Source: Gammaproteobacteria bacterium (GTDB taxonomy: Bacteria; Pseudomonadota; Gammaproteobacteria; Pseudomonadales; Azotimanducaceae). From it: DNA of 34,052 bases. A program made the translations under genes and the position numbers. Below are positions 14,274 to 23,843 of the stretch, one piece after another. The stretch is taken from the NCBI GenBank assembly GCA_026709225.1, contig JAPOTJ010000006.1, positions 1 to 34,052 on the forward strand, read 5' to 3'. Position 1 is the stretch's first letter. Each line of letters starts with the position of its first letter. A model generated the notes under the pieces. The model saw nothing but the letters and a program-made list of their open reading frames with translations. It did not search any database and was not told where the DNA came from.

Positions 14274-14660
14274 ATGGCGCACACGGAGACGCTTGAACGC
14301 CAGCACACGCCGGAAGCCTTGCGCGACTTCGTCGTCACCCTGCTTGATGATCGCAGTGGCATGAATTTGCTTGCGCTCGATGTCCGCGAGGCTTCCGGCT
14401 TCACCGACTACATGATCATCGTCACCGGCACCTCGCCGCGGCATGTCAAAACGCTTGCGAACCACGTCATGGAAGAGACCAAAGCGCGTGGCTTCGAAAG
14501 GCTTGGTGTCGAAGGCTTGGAGAGCCTCGATTGGGTGCTGATCGACCTTGCCGATGTGGTGGTGCACGTCATGCGTGAATCGACGCGCAAGTATTACGAC
14601 CTCGAACGCATGTGGACAGAAGTCGATGCGGTGTCGATTGATGTGCCGGACGGAGCTTGA
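14274..14660 (+). CDS. rsfS: Ribosome silencing factor RsfS
   Basis: The 128-aa product matches RsfS/YbeB (Iojap family), which binds ribosomal protein uL14 and blocks subunit joining when nutrients are short. Conserved stretches are LLALDVREASGFTDYMIIVTG, TSPRHVKTLANHV, and WVLIDLADVVVHVM followed by YYDLERMW. The ATG lies one base after the nadD stop. In most gammaproteobacteria the next gene is rlmH; here the next gene is mrdA, six bases downstream. Confidence 0.95.
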   Translation: MAHTETLERQHTPEALRDFVVTLLDDRSGMNLLALDVREASGFTDYMIIVTGTSPRHVKTLANHVMEETKARGFERLGVEGLESLDWVLIDLADVVVHVMRESTRKYYDLERMWTEVDAVSIDVPDGA

Positions 14661-14666
14661 CGGCTC

Positions 14667-16535
14667 ATGATCTCGCAGGCGGCAGACGCGCCGGGCATCG
14701 AGCCGGACACGCACTCGCTTCGCACATTGATCCTCTTCGTGGGCATGGTCGCTTTGCTCATGCTGCTGCTCTTCCGCTTCATTCAATTGCAGGTGTTCTA
14801 CTACGAAAAATTTGCGCTTCGCAGTGATAGCAACCGCATCATCGAGCGCCCGCTTGAACCCATCCGCGGCATGATCTTTGACCGCGACGGCGTGCCGCTC
14901 GCGACCTCGAACGCCATCTGGACGCTCTCCATCGTCCGTGAGGAAGTACCCGATCTTGAAGCGCTGCTCGCCCGAATGAGCGATGCGCTCGACCTGACTC
15001 AGGAAGATATTGATCGATTCAATCGCAAATTGCGCCAACATCGGCGCCCGTACGAGCCGATCGCGCTCAAGTTTGGCTTGACACTGAAGCAACGCGCAGT
15101 CGTCGCCGTAGACCGCTTCCATTTGCCGGGTGTGCGAATCGAATCGAGAAAGCTCCGCGACTATCCGTTTGGCCGGATGTTTGCGCATGCTATTGGCTCT
15201 GTGCGCAGGATCAGTTCGGAGGACTACGCATCGATTGATCGAGAGAACTATCGAGGCGCGGAGTATATCGGCAGGCTCGGCCTTGAATCGCGTTATGAAT
15301 CGACGCTGCGCGGCGAGCTCGGCGAACAGACGCTTGAGGTGCGCGCATCCGGGCGCGTGACACGTCCGCTCGAAGTCATGGCACCGCTGAATGGGCGCGA
15401 TATTCATACTGAGCTCAGCGCTGTCGTTCAGCGAGCCGCGGTACGGGCACTCGGTACGCAGCATGGCGCGATTGTCGCCATCGACCCGCGCGACGGCGCT
15501 ATTCGCGCACTTGTCAGTGCGCCGAGCTACGACCCAAATCTCTTTGTCACGGGCTTGAGCGCTGAGCAATATGCGAGTCTGACTGCCAACCCCAAGGGGC
15601 CTTTGTTCAATCGTGCCGTTGCCGGGCTCTATGCGCCCGGTTCCACCGTGAAGCCAATCATCGGCCTTGCTGGTGTTGCGCATCAACAGACCGATTGGGA
15701 ACGCACCATCTATGACCCAGGATATTTTCGTCTGCCGGGCAGTTCGCGTAGATACCGCGATTGGACATGGCGCCCGGGCGGTATCGGCGGGCATGGCGAG
15801 GTGGACCTCCACCGCGCCATCTATCGCTCTGCCAATGTCTATTTCTTCGACATGGCTTCGCGGATGCCGCCGAGCCAGCTCACCGATTTTCTCTATGCGT
15901 TCGGTTTCGGCCGAGTCACGAGCATTGATGTGCCGGGCGCCGTCACCGGCCTCGTGCCGACGCCCGATTGGAAGCTCGCCAACCGCAATGATGACTGGCG
16001 TCCGGGGGATAGTCTCAACATGTCGATCGGACAAGGGGCGCTGCAAGTCACACCCTTACAACTTGCCACCGCGACGGCCATCATCGCGCGGCGAGGGGAA
16101 TTCGTGCGTCCCTATCTGTTTCGCGGTGCCAAGGACAATGGATTGATCAATGCTGTTGAGGCTCCCATGCTCAAGCTGCCTTCGAAAGAAGACTACGAAC
16201 GCATGGTGGCCGCCATGCGCGCGGTGATTCATCGCGGGTCGATGGGCGCAGGACAGAATGGCACGGCTTGGGCGTATATCGGCATGGACATTCCCTATTC
16301 AATGGCAGGCAAATCCGGCACATCGCAGGTGGTTCGCCAAGAACAAGGCGAGTACGTTGCATCGGAAGATCTCCCGCCTGAGTATCGCAACCACGCTTGG
16401 TTTGTCGCCTTTGCGCCTACCGAAGCGCCATCAATCGCTGTCGCCGTGCTTGTCGAACATGGCGGCAGCGGCAGTCGTTCGGCGGCACCGGTTGCGCGTG
16501 CGGTCATCGACGCTTGGATGGAGACGCAAGTGTAA
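14667..16535 (+). CDS. mrdA: Penicillin-binding protein 2
   Basis: PBP2 is the transpeptidase of the elongasome that cross-links lateral-wall peptidoglycan. The 622-aa protein has one N-terminal transmembrane helix (about residues 20-42), a dimerisation or pedestal domain (about 60-230, starting with PIRGMIFDRDGVPLA), and a transpeptidase domain with all three active-site motifs: S326-T-V-K329 (PGSTVKP), S388-A-N (YRSANVYFF) and K549-S-G-T (AGKSGTSQV). Length and motif spacing agree with enteric PBP2. It overlaps mrdB by one base (TAATG), as usual for this pair. It follows rsfS directly, without rlmH. Confidence 0.97.
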   Translation: MISQAADAPGIEPDTHSLRTLILFVGMVALLMLLLFRFIQLQVFYYEKFALRSDSNRIIERPLEPIRGMIFDRDGVPLATSNAIWTLSIVREEVPDLEALLARMSDALDLTQEDIDRFNRKLRQHRRPYEPIALKFGLTLKQRAVVAVDRFHLPGVRIESRKLRDYPFGRMFAHAIGSVRRISSEDYASIDRENYRGAEYIGRLGLESRYESTLRGELGEQTLEVRASGRVTRPLEVMAPLNGRDIHTELSAVVQRAAVRALGTQHGAIVAIDPRDGAIRALVSAPSYDPNLFVTGLSAEQYASLTANPKGPLFNRAVAGLYAPGSTVKPIIGLAGVAHQQTDWERTIYDPGYFRLPGSSRRYRDWTWRPGGIGGHGEVDLHRAIYRSANVYFFDMASRMPPSQLTDFLYAFGFGRVTSIDVPGAVTGLVPTPDWKLANRNDDWRPGDSLNMSIGQGALQVTPLQLATATAIIARRGEFVRPYLFRGAKDNGLINAVEAPMLKLPSKEDYERMVAAMRAVIHRGSMGAGQNGTAWAYIGMDIPYSMAGKSGTSQVVRQEQGEYVASEDLPPEYRNHAWFVAFAPTEAPSIAVAVLVEHGGSGSRSAAPVARAVIDAWMETQV

Positions 16536-17653
16536 TGTCAGCGCTGAGCGGACTCGGATCGCTATGGTCGATGCAGCCGAGCAGTTCCCGTATGCAGACG
16601 CACGGACTTGATCCGCTGCTGTTGATCACGCTCGCCCTGATCCTGGCACTCGGGCTGATCGCGCTTGCGAGCGCGGCGCACGCAACCCCGCAGATGTTCA
16701 CTAGCCAAGTAGTGCATGTCGCGCTCGGATTGGGCTGCATGCTTGTGATTCGTCATATCAATCCTCGCTTCATTCAGGTGTGGACGCCCGTGGTCTACAT
16801 TGGCATCGTGCTGCTGCTGCTCTTGGTGCTTGCGCTGGGCGATATCGTGAACGGCTCACGCAGGTGGCTGAACGTAGGCGGATTCGGCATGCAGCCGTCC
16901 GAATTCATGAAGGTAGCATTGCCCGCGATGCTTGCCTGGGCGTTCGCACAGCAACGAATGCGGCTTGGACTGCGGCAAGTGGGCTTGACTACGCTGCTCA
17001 CTTTCGTGCCTGTTGGCCTTGTCATTGTGCAGCCCGATCTGGGCACCAGCGTCATTCTTGCCATGATTGGCGCGTCGGTCTTGGTGCTTACCGGGGTCTC
17101 CCTGCAGTTCATTCTAAGCATGGGTGTGCTCGGCCTGCTGTCCGCGCCGCTCGTGTGGTTCCTGCTCAAGGATTATCAACGCCTGCGCATATTGACTCTT
17201 TTTGATCCAGAGCGGGACCCGCAGGGCGCTGGCTGGCACATCATTCAATCGACCACAGCGATCGGCTCCGGCGGGCTGTTTGGCAAAGGCTACCGACAAG
17301 GCACGCAATCGCACCTTGAGTTTCTGCCGGAACGTCACAATGACTTTATTGCTGCGGTCATCGGCGAAGAGTTTGGACTGCTCGGCATTCTGGCGCTCTT
17401 GACACTCTATCTCGTGCTGCTCGGGCGTTGCCTGTACATCTCCATCCAGCTAGACGAGGTCTACCAGAAGCTCACCGTGGCGGGCATCGCCTGCGCATTT
17501 TTTATCTGTGTGTTTGTGAATTTGATGATGGTGTGCGGATTTTTGCCCGTTGTCGGTGTGCCGCTGCCGTTCGTGAGTTATGGTGGCACCTCCATGCTCG
17601 CAGCCTTGATCGGCATCGGTATGATTCTCTCTTTCAACGCCCACAGGAAATAG
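16535..17653 (+). CDS. mrdB: Rod shape-determining protein RodA (peptidoglycan glycosyltransferase)
   Basis: RodA is the SEDS-family glycosyltransferase that polymerises lipid II together with PBP2. The 372-aa product has about ten hydrophobic segments and the family signatures NGSRRWLNVGGFGMQPSEFM, QPDLGTSVI, KGYRQGTQSHLEFLPERHND (where the Asp-bearing FLPERHNDF loop belongs to the catalytic cavity) and VPLPFVSYGGTSM near the C-terminus. The start overlaps the mrdA stop. The frame stays open upstream to 16397 but that part lies within mrdA and is not used. Confidence 0.96.
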   Translation: MSALSGLGSLWSMQPSSSRMQTHGLDPLLLITLALILALGLIALASAAHATPQMFTSQVVHVALGLGCMLVIRHINPRFIQVWTPVVYIGIVLLLLLVLALGDIVNGSRRWLNVGGFGMQPSEFMKVALPAMLAWAFAQQRMRLGLRQVGLTTLLTFVPVGLVIVQPDLGTSVILAMIGASVLVLTGVSLQFILSMGVLGLLSAPLVWFLLKDYQRLRILTLFDPERDPQGAGWHIIQSTTAIGSGGLFGKGYRQGTQSHLEFLPERHNDFIAAVIGEEFGLLGILALLTLYLVLLGRCLYISIQLDEVYQKLTVAGIACAFFICVFVNLMMVCGFLPVVGVPLPFVSYGGTSMLAALIGIGMILSFNAHRK

Positions 17654-17657
17654 TCTC

Positions 17658-18659
17658 TTGCGCCATCTCGTTTTCATACTTGTTTCATGCCTCGCCGCGA
17701 TGTCCGCGTGCGCGGCCCAAGGCAATTACCTCGACCGAAGCGAGGCGCAGGCGCTGATCGACAGCTTGGTGAACGAGCATCAGCTTGATCGCGCAGCACT
17801 CGAATCCGTGCTCGCAAGCGCCAAGCACGATGAGAGCGTGATCGAGGCCATCTCCCGACCAAAAGAGCGAACGCTTGAGTGGCACGAGTATCGTGAGATA
17901 TTTTTGCAGCCACTCAGGGTTCGTCGCGGACTCAACTTCTGGCGCGAGAATGCCGATTCGCTTGCGCGCGCCCTTGCGGACTATGGCGTTCCGCCGGAAG
18001 TGATTGTCGCCATCATTGGTGTCGAAACCGACTACGGGCGGGTCACTGGCAACCATCGTGCGCTCGATTCGCTCGCCACGCTCGGATTCGACTATCCCCC
18101 GCGCTCCGAGTTCTTCTTCAAGGAGCTCAAGCACCTGCTGCTGCTCGCGAGCGAAGAAGGCAAGGATGCGGGCAGCCTGAAGGGCTCTTACGCTGGCGCA
18201 CTTGGGCTCGCGCAATTCATGCCGTCAAGTTTTCGTGCGTTTGCTGTTGACTTCAGCGGCGATGCGCAGCGCGACATTTGGCATAGCTCCGAGGATGCCA
18301 TCGGTAGCGTCGCAAACTACTTGGCGGAGCATGGCTGGCGCGAGAACGGGCAGGTGCTCTTCCCGGTGGGCTTGGGGGATGGCGTGGATTTGGACGCGCT
18401 GCGCTTTCAAGGTGATTTTGCAGCGGCGCCGAGCATCGCCGACATGGAAGGCGAGGGCGTTATGTTCGATTCTCCCGAGTGGTCTCAATCCGCAAAAGAA
18501 GAACAGGTGATGCTGACGAGCTTTGATAGTGGCGACGGCCACAAGCCATACGCAGGTCTCAACAACTTCTATGTCATCACGCGCTACAACCGCAGCCACA
18601 TGTACGCGCGCGCGGTGCACGAACTCTCGCAAATGCTCTTGCAAGACTTCGCGCAATAG
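17658..18659 (+). CDS. mltB: Lytic murein transglycosylase B
   Basis: MltB cleaves glycan strands to 1,6-anhydro-muropeptides in the periplasm. The 333-aa protein has a hydrophobic leader MRHLVFILVSCLAAMSAC with a cysteine (C18) suited to lipoprotein processing, though the -3 residue is Met and not Leu. The catalytic glutamate is E123 in IIGVETDYGRVTGN; GALGLAQFMPSSF and NYLAEHGW are family signatures, and NNFYVITRYNRSHMYARAV closes the domain. The start is a TTG with AGGAAA seven bases upstream; the first internal ATG would delete the leader, so the TTG is preferred. It follows mrdB by four bases. The rlpA and dacA genes that often come next are absent. Confidence 0.93.
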   Translation: MRHLVFILVSCLAAMSACAAQGNYLDRSEAQALIDSLVNEHQLDRAALESVLASAKHDESVIEAISRPKERTLEWHEYREIFLQPLRVRRGLNFWRENADSLARALADYGVPPEVIVAIIGVETDYGRVTGNHRALDSLATLGFDYPPRSEFFFKELKHLLLLASEEGKDAGSLKGSYAGALGLAQFMPSSFRAFAVDFSGDAQRDIWHSSEDAIGSVANYLAEHGWRENGQVLFPVGLGDGVDLDALRFQGDFAAAPSIADMEGEGVMFDSPEWSQSAKEEQVMLTSFDSGDGHKPYAGLNNFYVITRYNRSHMYARAVHELSQMLLQDFAQ

Positions 18660-18707
18660 CGCCATACTTCGCACCTTGCAAATTTCGAGTCCATTACAGA
18701 GGCATCC

Positions 18708-19223
18708 ATGGCTGTCGAGAAATTTCCAGTGGAGGCGAGCCACATCCTGATGTTCGCGCGCAGCGTTGGCGATGAAAATCCGATCTATTCCGATGAGGCG
18801 CACGCAGCGGCTTCCGAGGTCGGCAAGATCATCGCGCCGCCGACCTTCGCGCAGGCGAGCGCGCAGTTTGATCCAGATTATTTCTTGCGACCCAAGCCCG
18901 GCAAGCCATGGTTTGGTTCCGGCGGCGAGCCGACCGGCATCAAGCGCGAATCATCGGGCTCGGGCAGCGGCTCCGGCGGCGGTGGCATTGCAGCAGGTCT
19001 GCACGCAGAGCAGCACTTTGAATATCACCGACACATCTCACCGGGCGATGTGCTCACCGCCGAAGTCAAGCCCGGCAAGACGTGGGAGAAGGAAGGAAAG
19101 CGTTCCGGCAAGCTCATCTTCAATGAAACCATCACCGAGTATCGAGATCAGAACGGCGATCTCGTGATCACGGCGCGCGGCGTTGGCGTCCGCACCGAGC
19201 GTCCGGTCGATGCCGGGCAATAA
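18708..19223 (+). CDS. MaoC-like hydratase, FAS1-type N-terminal half
   Basis: The 171-aa protein has the single hot-dog fold of the N-terminal MaoC dehydratase family (PF13452): FPVEASHILMFARSVGDENPIY, the IAPPTFAQA turn, and EYHRHISPGDVLTAEVKPGKTWEKEGKRSG. This half lacks the catalytic His-Asp motif, which is found in the next gene product; the two together should make a heterodimeric (R)-specific enoyl-CoA hydratase, like the mycobacterial HadAB/ChsH-type pairs. A flexible run ESSGSGSGSGGGG sits at about residues 84-97. AGAGG precedes the ATG by 6 bases. Substrate may be a fatty or other acyl-CoA. Confidence 0.88.
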   Translation: MAVEKFPVEASHILMFARSVGDENPIYSDEAHAAASEVGKIIAPPTFAQASAQFDPDYFLRPKPGKPWFGSGGEPTGIKRESSGSGSGSGGGGIAAGLHAEQHFEYHRHISPGDVLTAEVKPGKTWEKEGKRSGKLIFNETITEYRDQNGDLVITARGVGVRTERPVDAGQ

Positions 19224-19242
19224 CAAGCGGAGCGAGACGACA

Positions 19243-19665
19243 ATGGCCCTCAAGCAAAGCGAAATCAAAGTCGGCGACACCTATTCCGAGCGTCTCGTCG
19301 AAGACCTCAAGCGCACGCAAATCGTCCAGTACGCCGGTGCGTCCGGTGACTACAACCCCCTGCATACGGATGAGGTGTTCACGACCGAGGTCGCTGGCTA
19401 CCCGTCGGTGTTCGCGCACGGCATGTTGACCATGGGCATGACCGGCAAGCTACTGACCAACTACGTCGGCGACGGGCGCCTCACCAAGTACGGCGTGCGC
19501 TTCACGAGCCAAGTGTGGCCTGGGGATACGCTCGATTCCACAGCCACCATCGAGGCCATTCGCGACGAAGACGGCGAGCAGCTTGTGGACTTGTCGGTGC
19601 AGACGGTCAATCAGGAAGGGCGCGTGGTGCTCTCAGGGACGGCGACGGCGAGGATTGACGACTGA
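19243..19665 (+). CDS. MaoC-like enoyl-CoA hydratase, catalytic half
   Basis: The 140-aa protein is a MaoC/R-hydratase hot-dog domain with the hydratase motif YAGASGDYNPLHTDE (about residues 29-43), which contains the catalytic Asp and His, followed by PSVFAHGMLTMG. It starts 19 bases after the stop of its partner, in the same operon. I take the ATG at 19243, preceded by GGAGCGAGA, over an upstream in-frame start that overlaps the partner gene. The pair should add water to trans-2-enoyl-CoA. Its relation to the Rieske/thiolase operon 14 kb away is only suggested by shared chemistry. Confidence 0.9.
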   Translation: MALKQSEIKVGDTYSERLVEDLKRTQIVQYAGASGDYNPLHTDEVFTTEVAGYPSVFAHGMLTMGMTGKLLTNYVGDGRLTKYGVRFTSQVWPGDTLDSTATIEAIRDEDGEQLVDLSVQTVNQEGRVVLSGTATARIDD

Positions 19666-19756
19666 AGGATGTTTCGGGCTTGAAACACACGCAGCGTGAC
19701 CGCGAGTATCCAATAAGAGACCGCGCCAGTCACGTAGGTCAATCACATAGAATGAC

Positions 19757-21139
<1,383 letters not shown>

Positions 21140-21164
21140 GGCTGCATTGTCTGCCCCGTTCAAT

Positions 21165-22352
21165 TTAGCTATCTTTCTGTTGACAGAGTTGCTGCGCCCA
21201 ATCGCCCATGGATGCGATTGCGATGTCGAACCCTCGGTCTGTTTCAACAACAATGCCTTTTTCGATGAAGGTTTCGGCGAAATCCCACCCTTGTCGGGGA
21301 TCAAGCGGGAAATCCCCCGTCATCCCGTCGCGTTCGATGACGCGCTTGCAGACGCTCGCTAGCTCACGCATCGTTCTAATCGAATCAGCGTCTCTTATGC
21401 TGTCAAGCATATGAATGCTGAGTTGCCTGTCCTGCGCGAGCAGAGGATCGTTGAGTCGCGTTTCGTAGTAGCGTGCGCGGCTTTCATCTGACTTTTGTTT
21501 GATATTGCTGAAATCAGCGCAGGCTAGGTCACCGTCCACTTCTTCTCGAATCAACTCGTCGCGCAACGCTTTTTGAGCGCGATTCAAGTATCGCGGCCAA
21601 CCAAACGAGAGCGTCGCGATGTGATGTGCGGCTTTTTCGTGATCACCTATGGCGCCGATGGTGTCGAGCATATTCAGAGTGGATTCTACGCCTTCGTCAT
21701 GCGACATCTCACCCATACTGACGGGCGCTTCTTCGCTCATGCGCGAGAGCCCTTCAACGGTATCAATGCGGTTGGCCGTGTATGGAAGCCCGGTAAACAG
21801 CACGACGCAGGGTATTGCGACTGGTCCGCGACTCGGCCCTTCAGTATGCAAGCCGAGAAGTGTTTTGCCGTACTGCTCGATACGGGCATGCGCTTCGTCA
21901 ATATGAATCACAAGCTGTGTGTCTTTCTTTGACCATGCGTACAGCGCTTCGCTCGCGAGGGCAGCGAATGCTTGCAAATTGACAATTGGCGTGGTGCCCG
22001 CTACGCCTCCAACCCTTTCAATAGTCTTGGCAATCCGGACTCGGAAATCTTCGTCGAGCGTTTGGTTTGCTGCGGCCAGTATCAACGACTCAATACTCTG
22101 CATGTCAGCTTCTGTCGGACGCACAAAGAGCACACGTTCTTTTCGCATGATCTTTTCAAGCTGCACGGCGAGCGAAGTCTTTCCGCAGCCAGGCGGTCCT
22201 TGATAAATGCTAAAGACAGCTTGCGTTTTTTGACTTGCCCTCTTGAGCGCTTCTTTGAAAGCGTCGATTTCATCATGCCGCCCGGCAAAGAACTGAGCGA
22301 CACCGGGATCATCGAACGTGATCTCTTGCGCGAGTTCTCGGCGAAACGTCAT
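21165..22352 (-). CDS. Orphan AAA-family ATPase
   Basis: The 395-aa protein has one P-loop ATPase domain: Walker A GPPGCGKTS (52-60), Walker B LVIHIDEAH (147-155, D152/E153), and a sensor-like FTGLPYTANRI after a core strand. The C-terminal 150 residues look like a helical and winged-helix region, as in ORC/Cdc6-type or AAA_16 ATPases. I do not recognise a closer family. No transposase, nuclease or phage gene adjoins it. By eye the base composition is lower in GC than its neighbours: two sampled 60-base lines have 29 and 32 GC against 44 in a sampled gdhA line. I use the ATG at 22352; the frame stays open to 22445 without homology. A role in DNA metabolism or defence is possible but unsupported. 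Confidence 0.75.
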   Translation of the reverse strand: MTFRRELAQEITFDDPGVAQFFAGRHDEIDAFKEALKRASQKTQAVFSIYQGPPGCGKTSLAVQLEKIMRKERVLFVRPTEADMQSIESLILAAANQTLDEDFRVRIAKTIERVGGVAGTTPIVNLQAFAALASEALYAWSKKDTQLVIHIDEAHARIEQYGKTLLGLHTEGPSRGPVAIPCVVLFTGLPYTANRIDTVEGLSRMSEEAPVSMGEMSHDEGVESTLNMLDTIGAIGDHEKAAHHIATLSFGWPRYLNRAQKALRDELIREEVDGDLACADFSNIKQKSDESRARYYETRLNDPLLAQDRQLSIHMLDSIRDADSIRTMRELASVCKRVIERDGMTGDFPLDPRQGWDFAETFIEKGIVVETDRGFDIAIASMGDWAQQLCQQKDS

Positions 22353-22445
22353 GATCACAGCCCGCCGGTTCGAATCATCTCCATGCGCACCATTTGATTT
22401 CCGAGTGGATTCAATTCTACAAGCACTGGCATCCGCACCGACCAA

Positions 22446-22658
22446 CTACTCCGATTCACTGCACTCCCAGCCATCGCCCTCACTGCTAGGGACGCAGTCG
22501 TAGCGGCCTTTCGCCAAAGGCCCGGCGCTATCCTGCGTATCTGGCACATCCGAAGGCGCTGCCGCGGACGGATTGTCGCCACGACAACCAGCGAGTGCCA
22601 AAACGACAATGAGGACCGGCAGCCAAAACGTAATCGAAGGGCGTGGAACAGGGGGCAT
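22446..22658 (-). CDS. Small lipoprotein
   Basis: The 70-aa product has a clear lipoprotein signal: a short n-region (MPPVPRPS), a hydrophobic core and the lipobox LALAGC with the cysteine at position 25. The mature part is about 45 residues, rich in Ala, Asp and Ser, and ends in YDCVPSSEGDGWECSESE, a two-cysteine motif with Trp seen in short proteobacterial lipoproteins. An alternative ATG at 22688 would add ten residues and overlap a dyad. No function can be assigned. It lies upstream of the AAA gene on the same strand with a 93-base gap. Confidence 0.65.
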   Translation of the reverse strand: MPPVPRPSITFWLPVLIVVLALAGCRGDNPSAAAPSDVPDTQDSAGPLAKGRYDCVPSSEGDGWECSESE

Positions 22659-22683
22659 GGTCTTGCATTGAGTGAAGCCGAGA

Positions 22684-22702
22684 TGCACAGTTTACCTGTG
22701 CA
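22684..22702. promoter_or_regulatory. Operator-like dyad TGCACAG-N5-CTGTGCA
   Basis: A perfect 7-bp inverted repeat with a 5-base spacer sits in the divergent gap between the lipoprotein and the HNH endonuclease genes, about 26 bases upstream of the chosen lipoprotein start and 30 upstream of the HNH start. The half-sites are in the opposite orientation to a LexA box, so SOS control is not indicated. It could bind a dimeric repressor. Confidence 0.35.
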
Positions 22703-22731
22703 ATCAAGTTGTCATATGAGCAAGGTAGGCT

Positions 22732-23355
22732 ATGATGCGCACAATTTGTCGGGGTGAGCCCTCAATTTTCATGCCAAGCTTGAACCGCACATCACGCGTA
22801 CCGCGGATATTGCGTCTCAATCACGCCGGGATGCCCGTCTCATGGGCGACTTGGTACGAGGCGTCGCGGCTCTATGCGCGCGATCTGGTGATTTGGACGC
22901 TAGGCGACCCCGTCATCAAGCTTCGCGGCGGCTATTCGCGTAAGCTCAGCCAAGTCTCGGAACTTGATATTCACGGCATCGTCGCGTGCCGCGGAAAGAT
23001 CTTCGAACGGGGCAGCCTCGTGCCGCCGGTGAGCAATCCGGCGCTGTTCGCGCGCGACCGCCAAATGTGCATGTATTGCGGTACGGAGACCCACGATCTG
23101 ACTCGCGATCACCTAGTGCCGAGATCAAGAGGCGGTGCAGACAGTTGGGAGAATGTGGTGGCGGCCTGCTACAAGTGCAACCACCGCAAAGGCAACAGGC
23201 TGCTTGAAGAAAGCGGCATGGAGTTGCTCGCGCTCCCGTATGTGCCGAACTTCGCGGAATACTTGGCGCTCATCAATAGCGGTCGCATACTGGCCGATCA
23301 AATGGACTTTCTCAAGGCGCGGTTTGCGAGGAATAGTCGGCTCAAGGCTGCGTAG
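22732..23355 (+). CDS. HNH endonuclease family protein
   Basis: The 207-aa protein has a C-terminal HNH/treble-clef nuclease domain: zinc ligands C113-x2-C116 (CMYCG) and C146-x2-C149 (CYKCNHRKGN), the catalytic RDHLVPRSRGGADSWENVV with H127 and N141. The N-terminal part (RILRLNHAGMPVSWATWYEA ... LYARDLVIWTLGD) is the conserved extension of a widely distributed, uncharacterised bacterial HNH family, not of restriction enzymes or homing endonucleases. ATG 22732 has AAGGTAGG close upstream; ATG 22771 is a possible alternative. The rnhA gene starts 5 bases after the stop, so the two are cotranscribed, linking it to nucleic acid metabolism. Confidence 0.85.
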   Translation: MMRTICRGEPSIFMPSLNRTSRVPRILRLNHAGMPVSWATWYEASRLYARDLVIWTLGDPVIKLRGGYSRKLSQVSELDIHGIVACRGKIFERGSLVPPVSNPALFARDRQMCMYCGTETHDLTRDHLVPRSRGGADSWENVVAACYKCNHRKGNRLLEESGMELLALPYVPNFAEYLALINSGRILADQMDFLKARFARNSRLKAA

Positions 23356-23360
23356 GCCTC

Positions 23361-23843
23361 GTGGCTCAGGCTTCTTCAAAGAAAGTCAACCTGTACACCG
23401 ATGGTTCCTGCCTCGGCAACCCGGGGCCGGGAGGCTACGGTGCGATTCTTGACTTTAAGGGCCATCGAAAAGAACTTTCCCAAGGGTTCAACCTGACGAC
23501 CAACAACCGCATGGAGTTGCTCGCGGTGATCGAAGGCCTTGCAGCGCTTAAAGCACCGTGCCGCGTGACGGTCTATAGCGACTCCGAGTACGTTGTCAAA
23601 GCAATGAAGGGCGGCTGGCCGCAGAAGTGGCAGCGAAACGACTGGAAGCGCAAAGGCAACAAGCCTGCCGTCAACCCTGACTTATGGGGGCGGTTGCTCG
23701 CGCTGTGCGAGACGCACGAGGTGCAGTTCGTGTGGGTACGTGGTCATTCTGGGCATCCAGAGAATGAGCGCTGCGACCGGCTTGCCAATGAAGCGGCGCG
23801 GAGCGAGGCGCTGGTTCTGGATGAAGGATATGCGAGTGTGTGA
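23361..23843 (+). CDS. rnhA: Ribonuclease HI
   Basis: RNase HI cuts the RNA strand of RNA-DNA hybrids. The 160-aa protein has all catalytic residues in family context: Asp in NLYTDGSCLGNPGPGGYGA, Glu in NNRMELLAVIEGL, Asp in VTVYSDSEYVV, Asp in GHPENERCDRLAN, with the His of RGHSGHPENERCD. The basic handle KKWQRNDWKRKGNK type region is present (QKWQRNDWKRKGNKPAVN). The start is a GTG, five bases after the HNH stop. Its stop (TGA, 23841-23843) touches the convergent cysS stop with no gap. Confidence 0.96.
   Translation: MAQASSKKVNLYTDGSCLGNPGPGGYGAILDFKGHRKELSQGFNLTTNNRMELLAVIEGLAALKAPCRVTVYSDSEYVVKAMKGGWPQKWQRNDWKRKGNKPAVNPDLWGRLLALCETHEVQFVWVRGHSGHPENERCDRLANEAARSEALVLDEGYASV

Noticed and set aside
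14238..16046. 602-codon open frame on the minus strand
   Set aside because: It is antisense to nadD, rsfS and mrdA, all of which have complete catalytic motifs; its translation is rich in His, Arg and Asp with no family likeness, as expected for a shadow in GC-rich DNA.
22684..22702. LexA box
   Set aside because: The half-sites read ACAG...CTGT, the reverse of the CTGT...ACAG arrangement.
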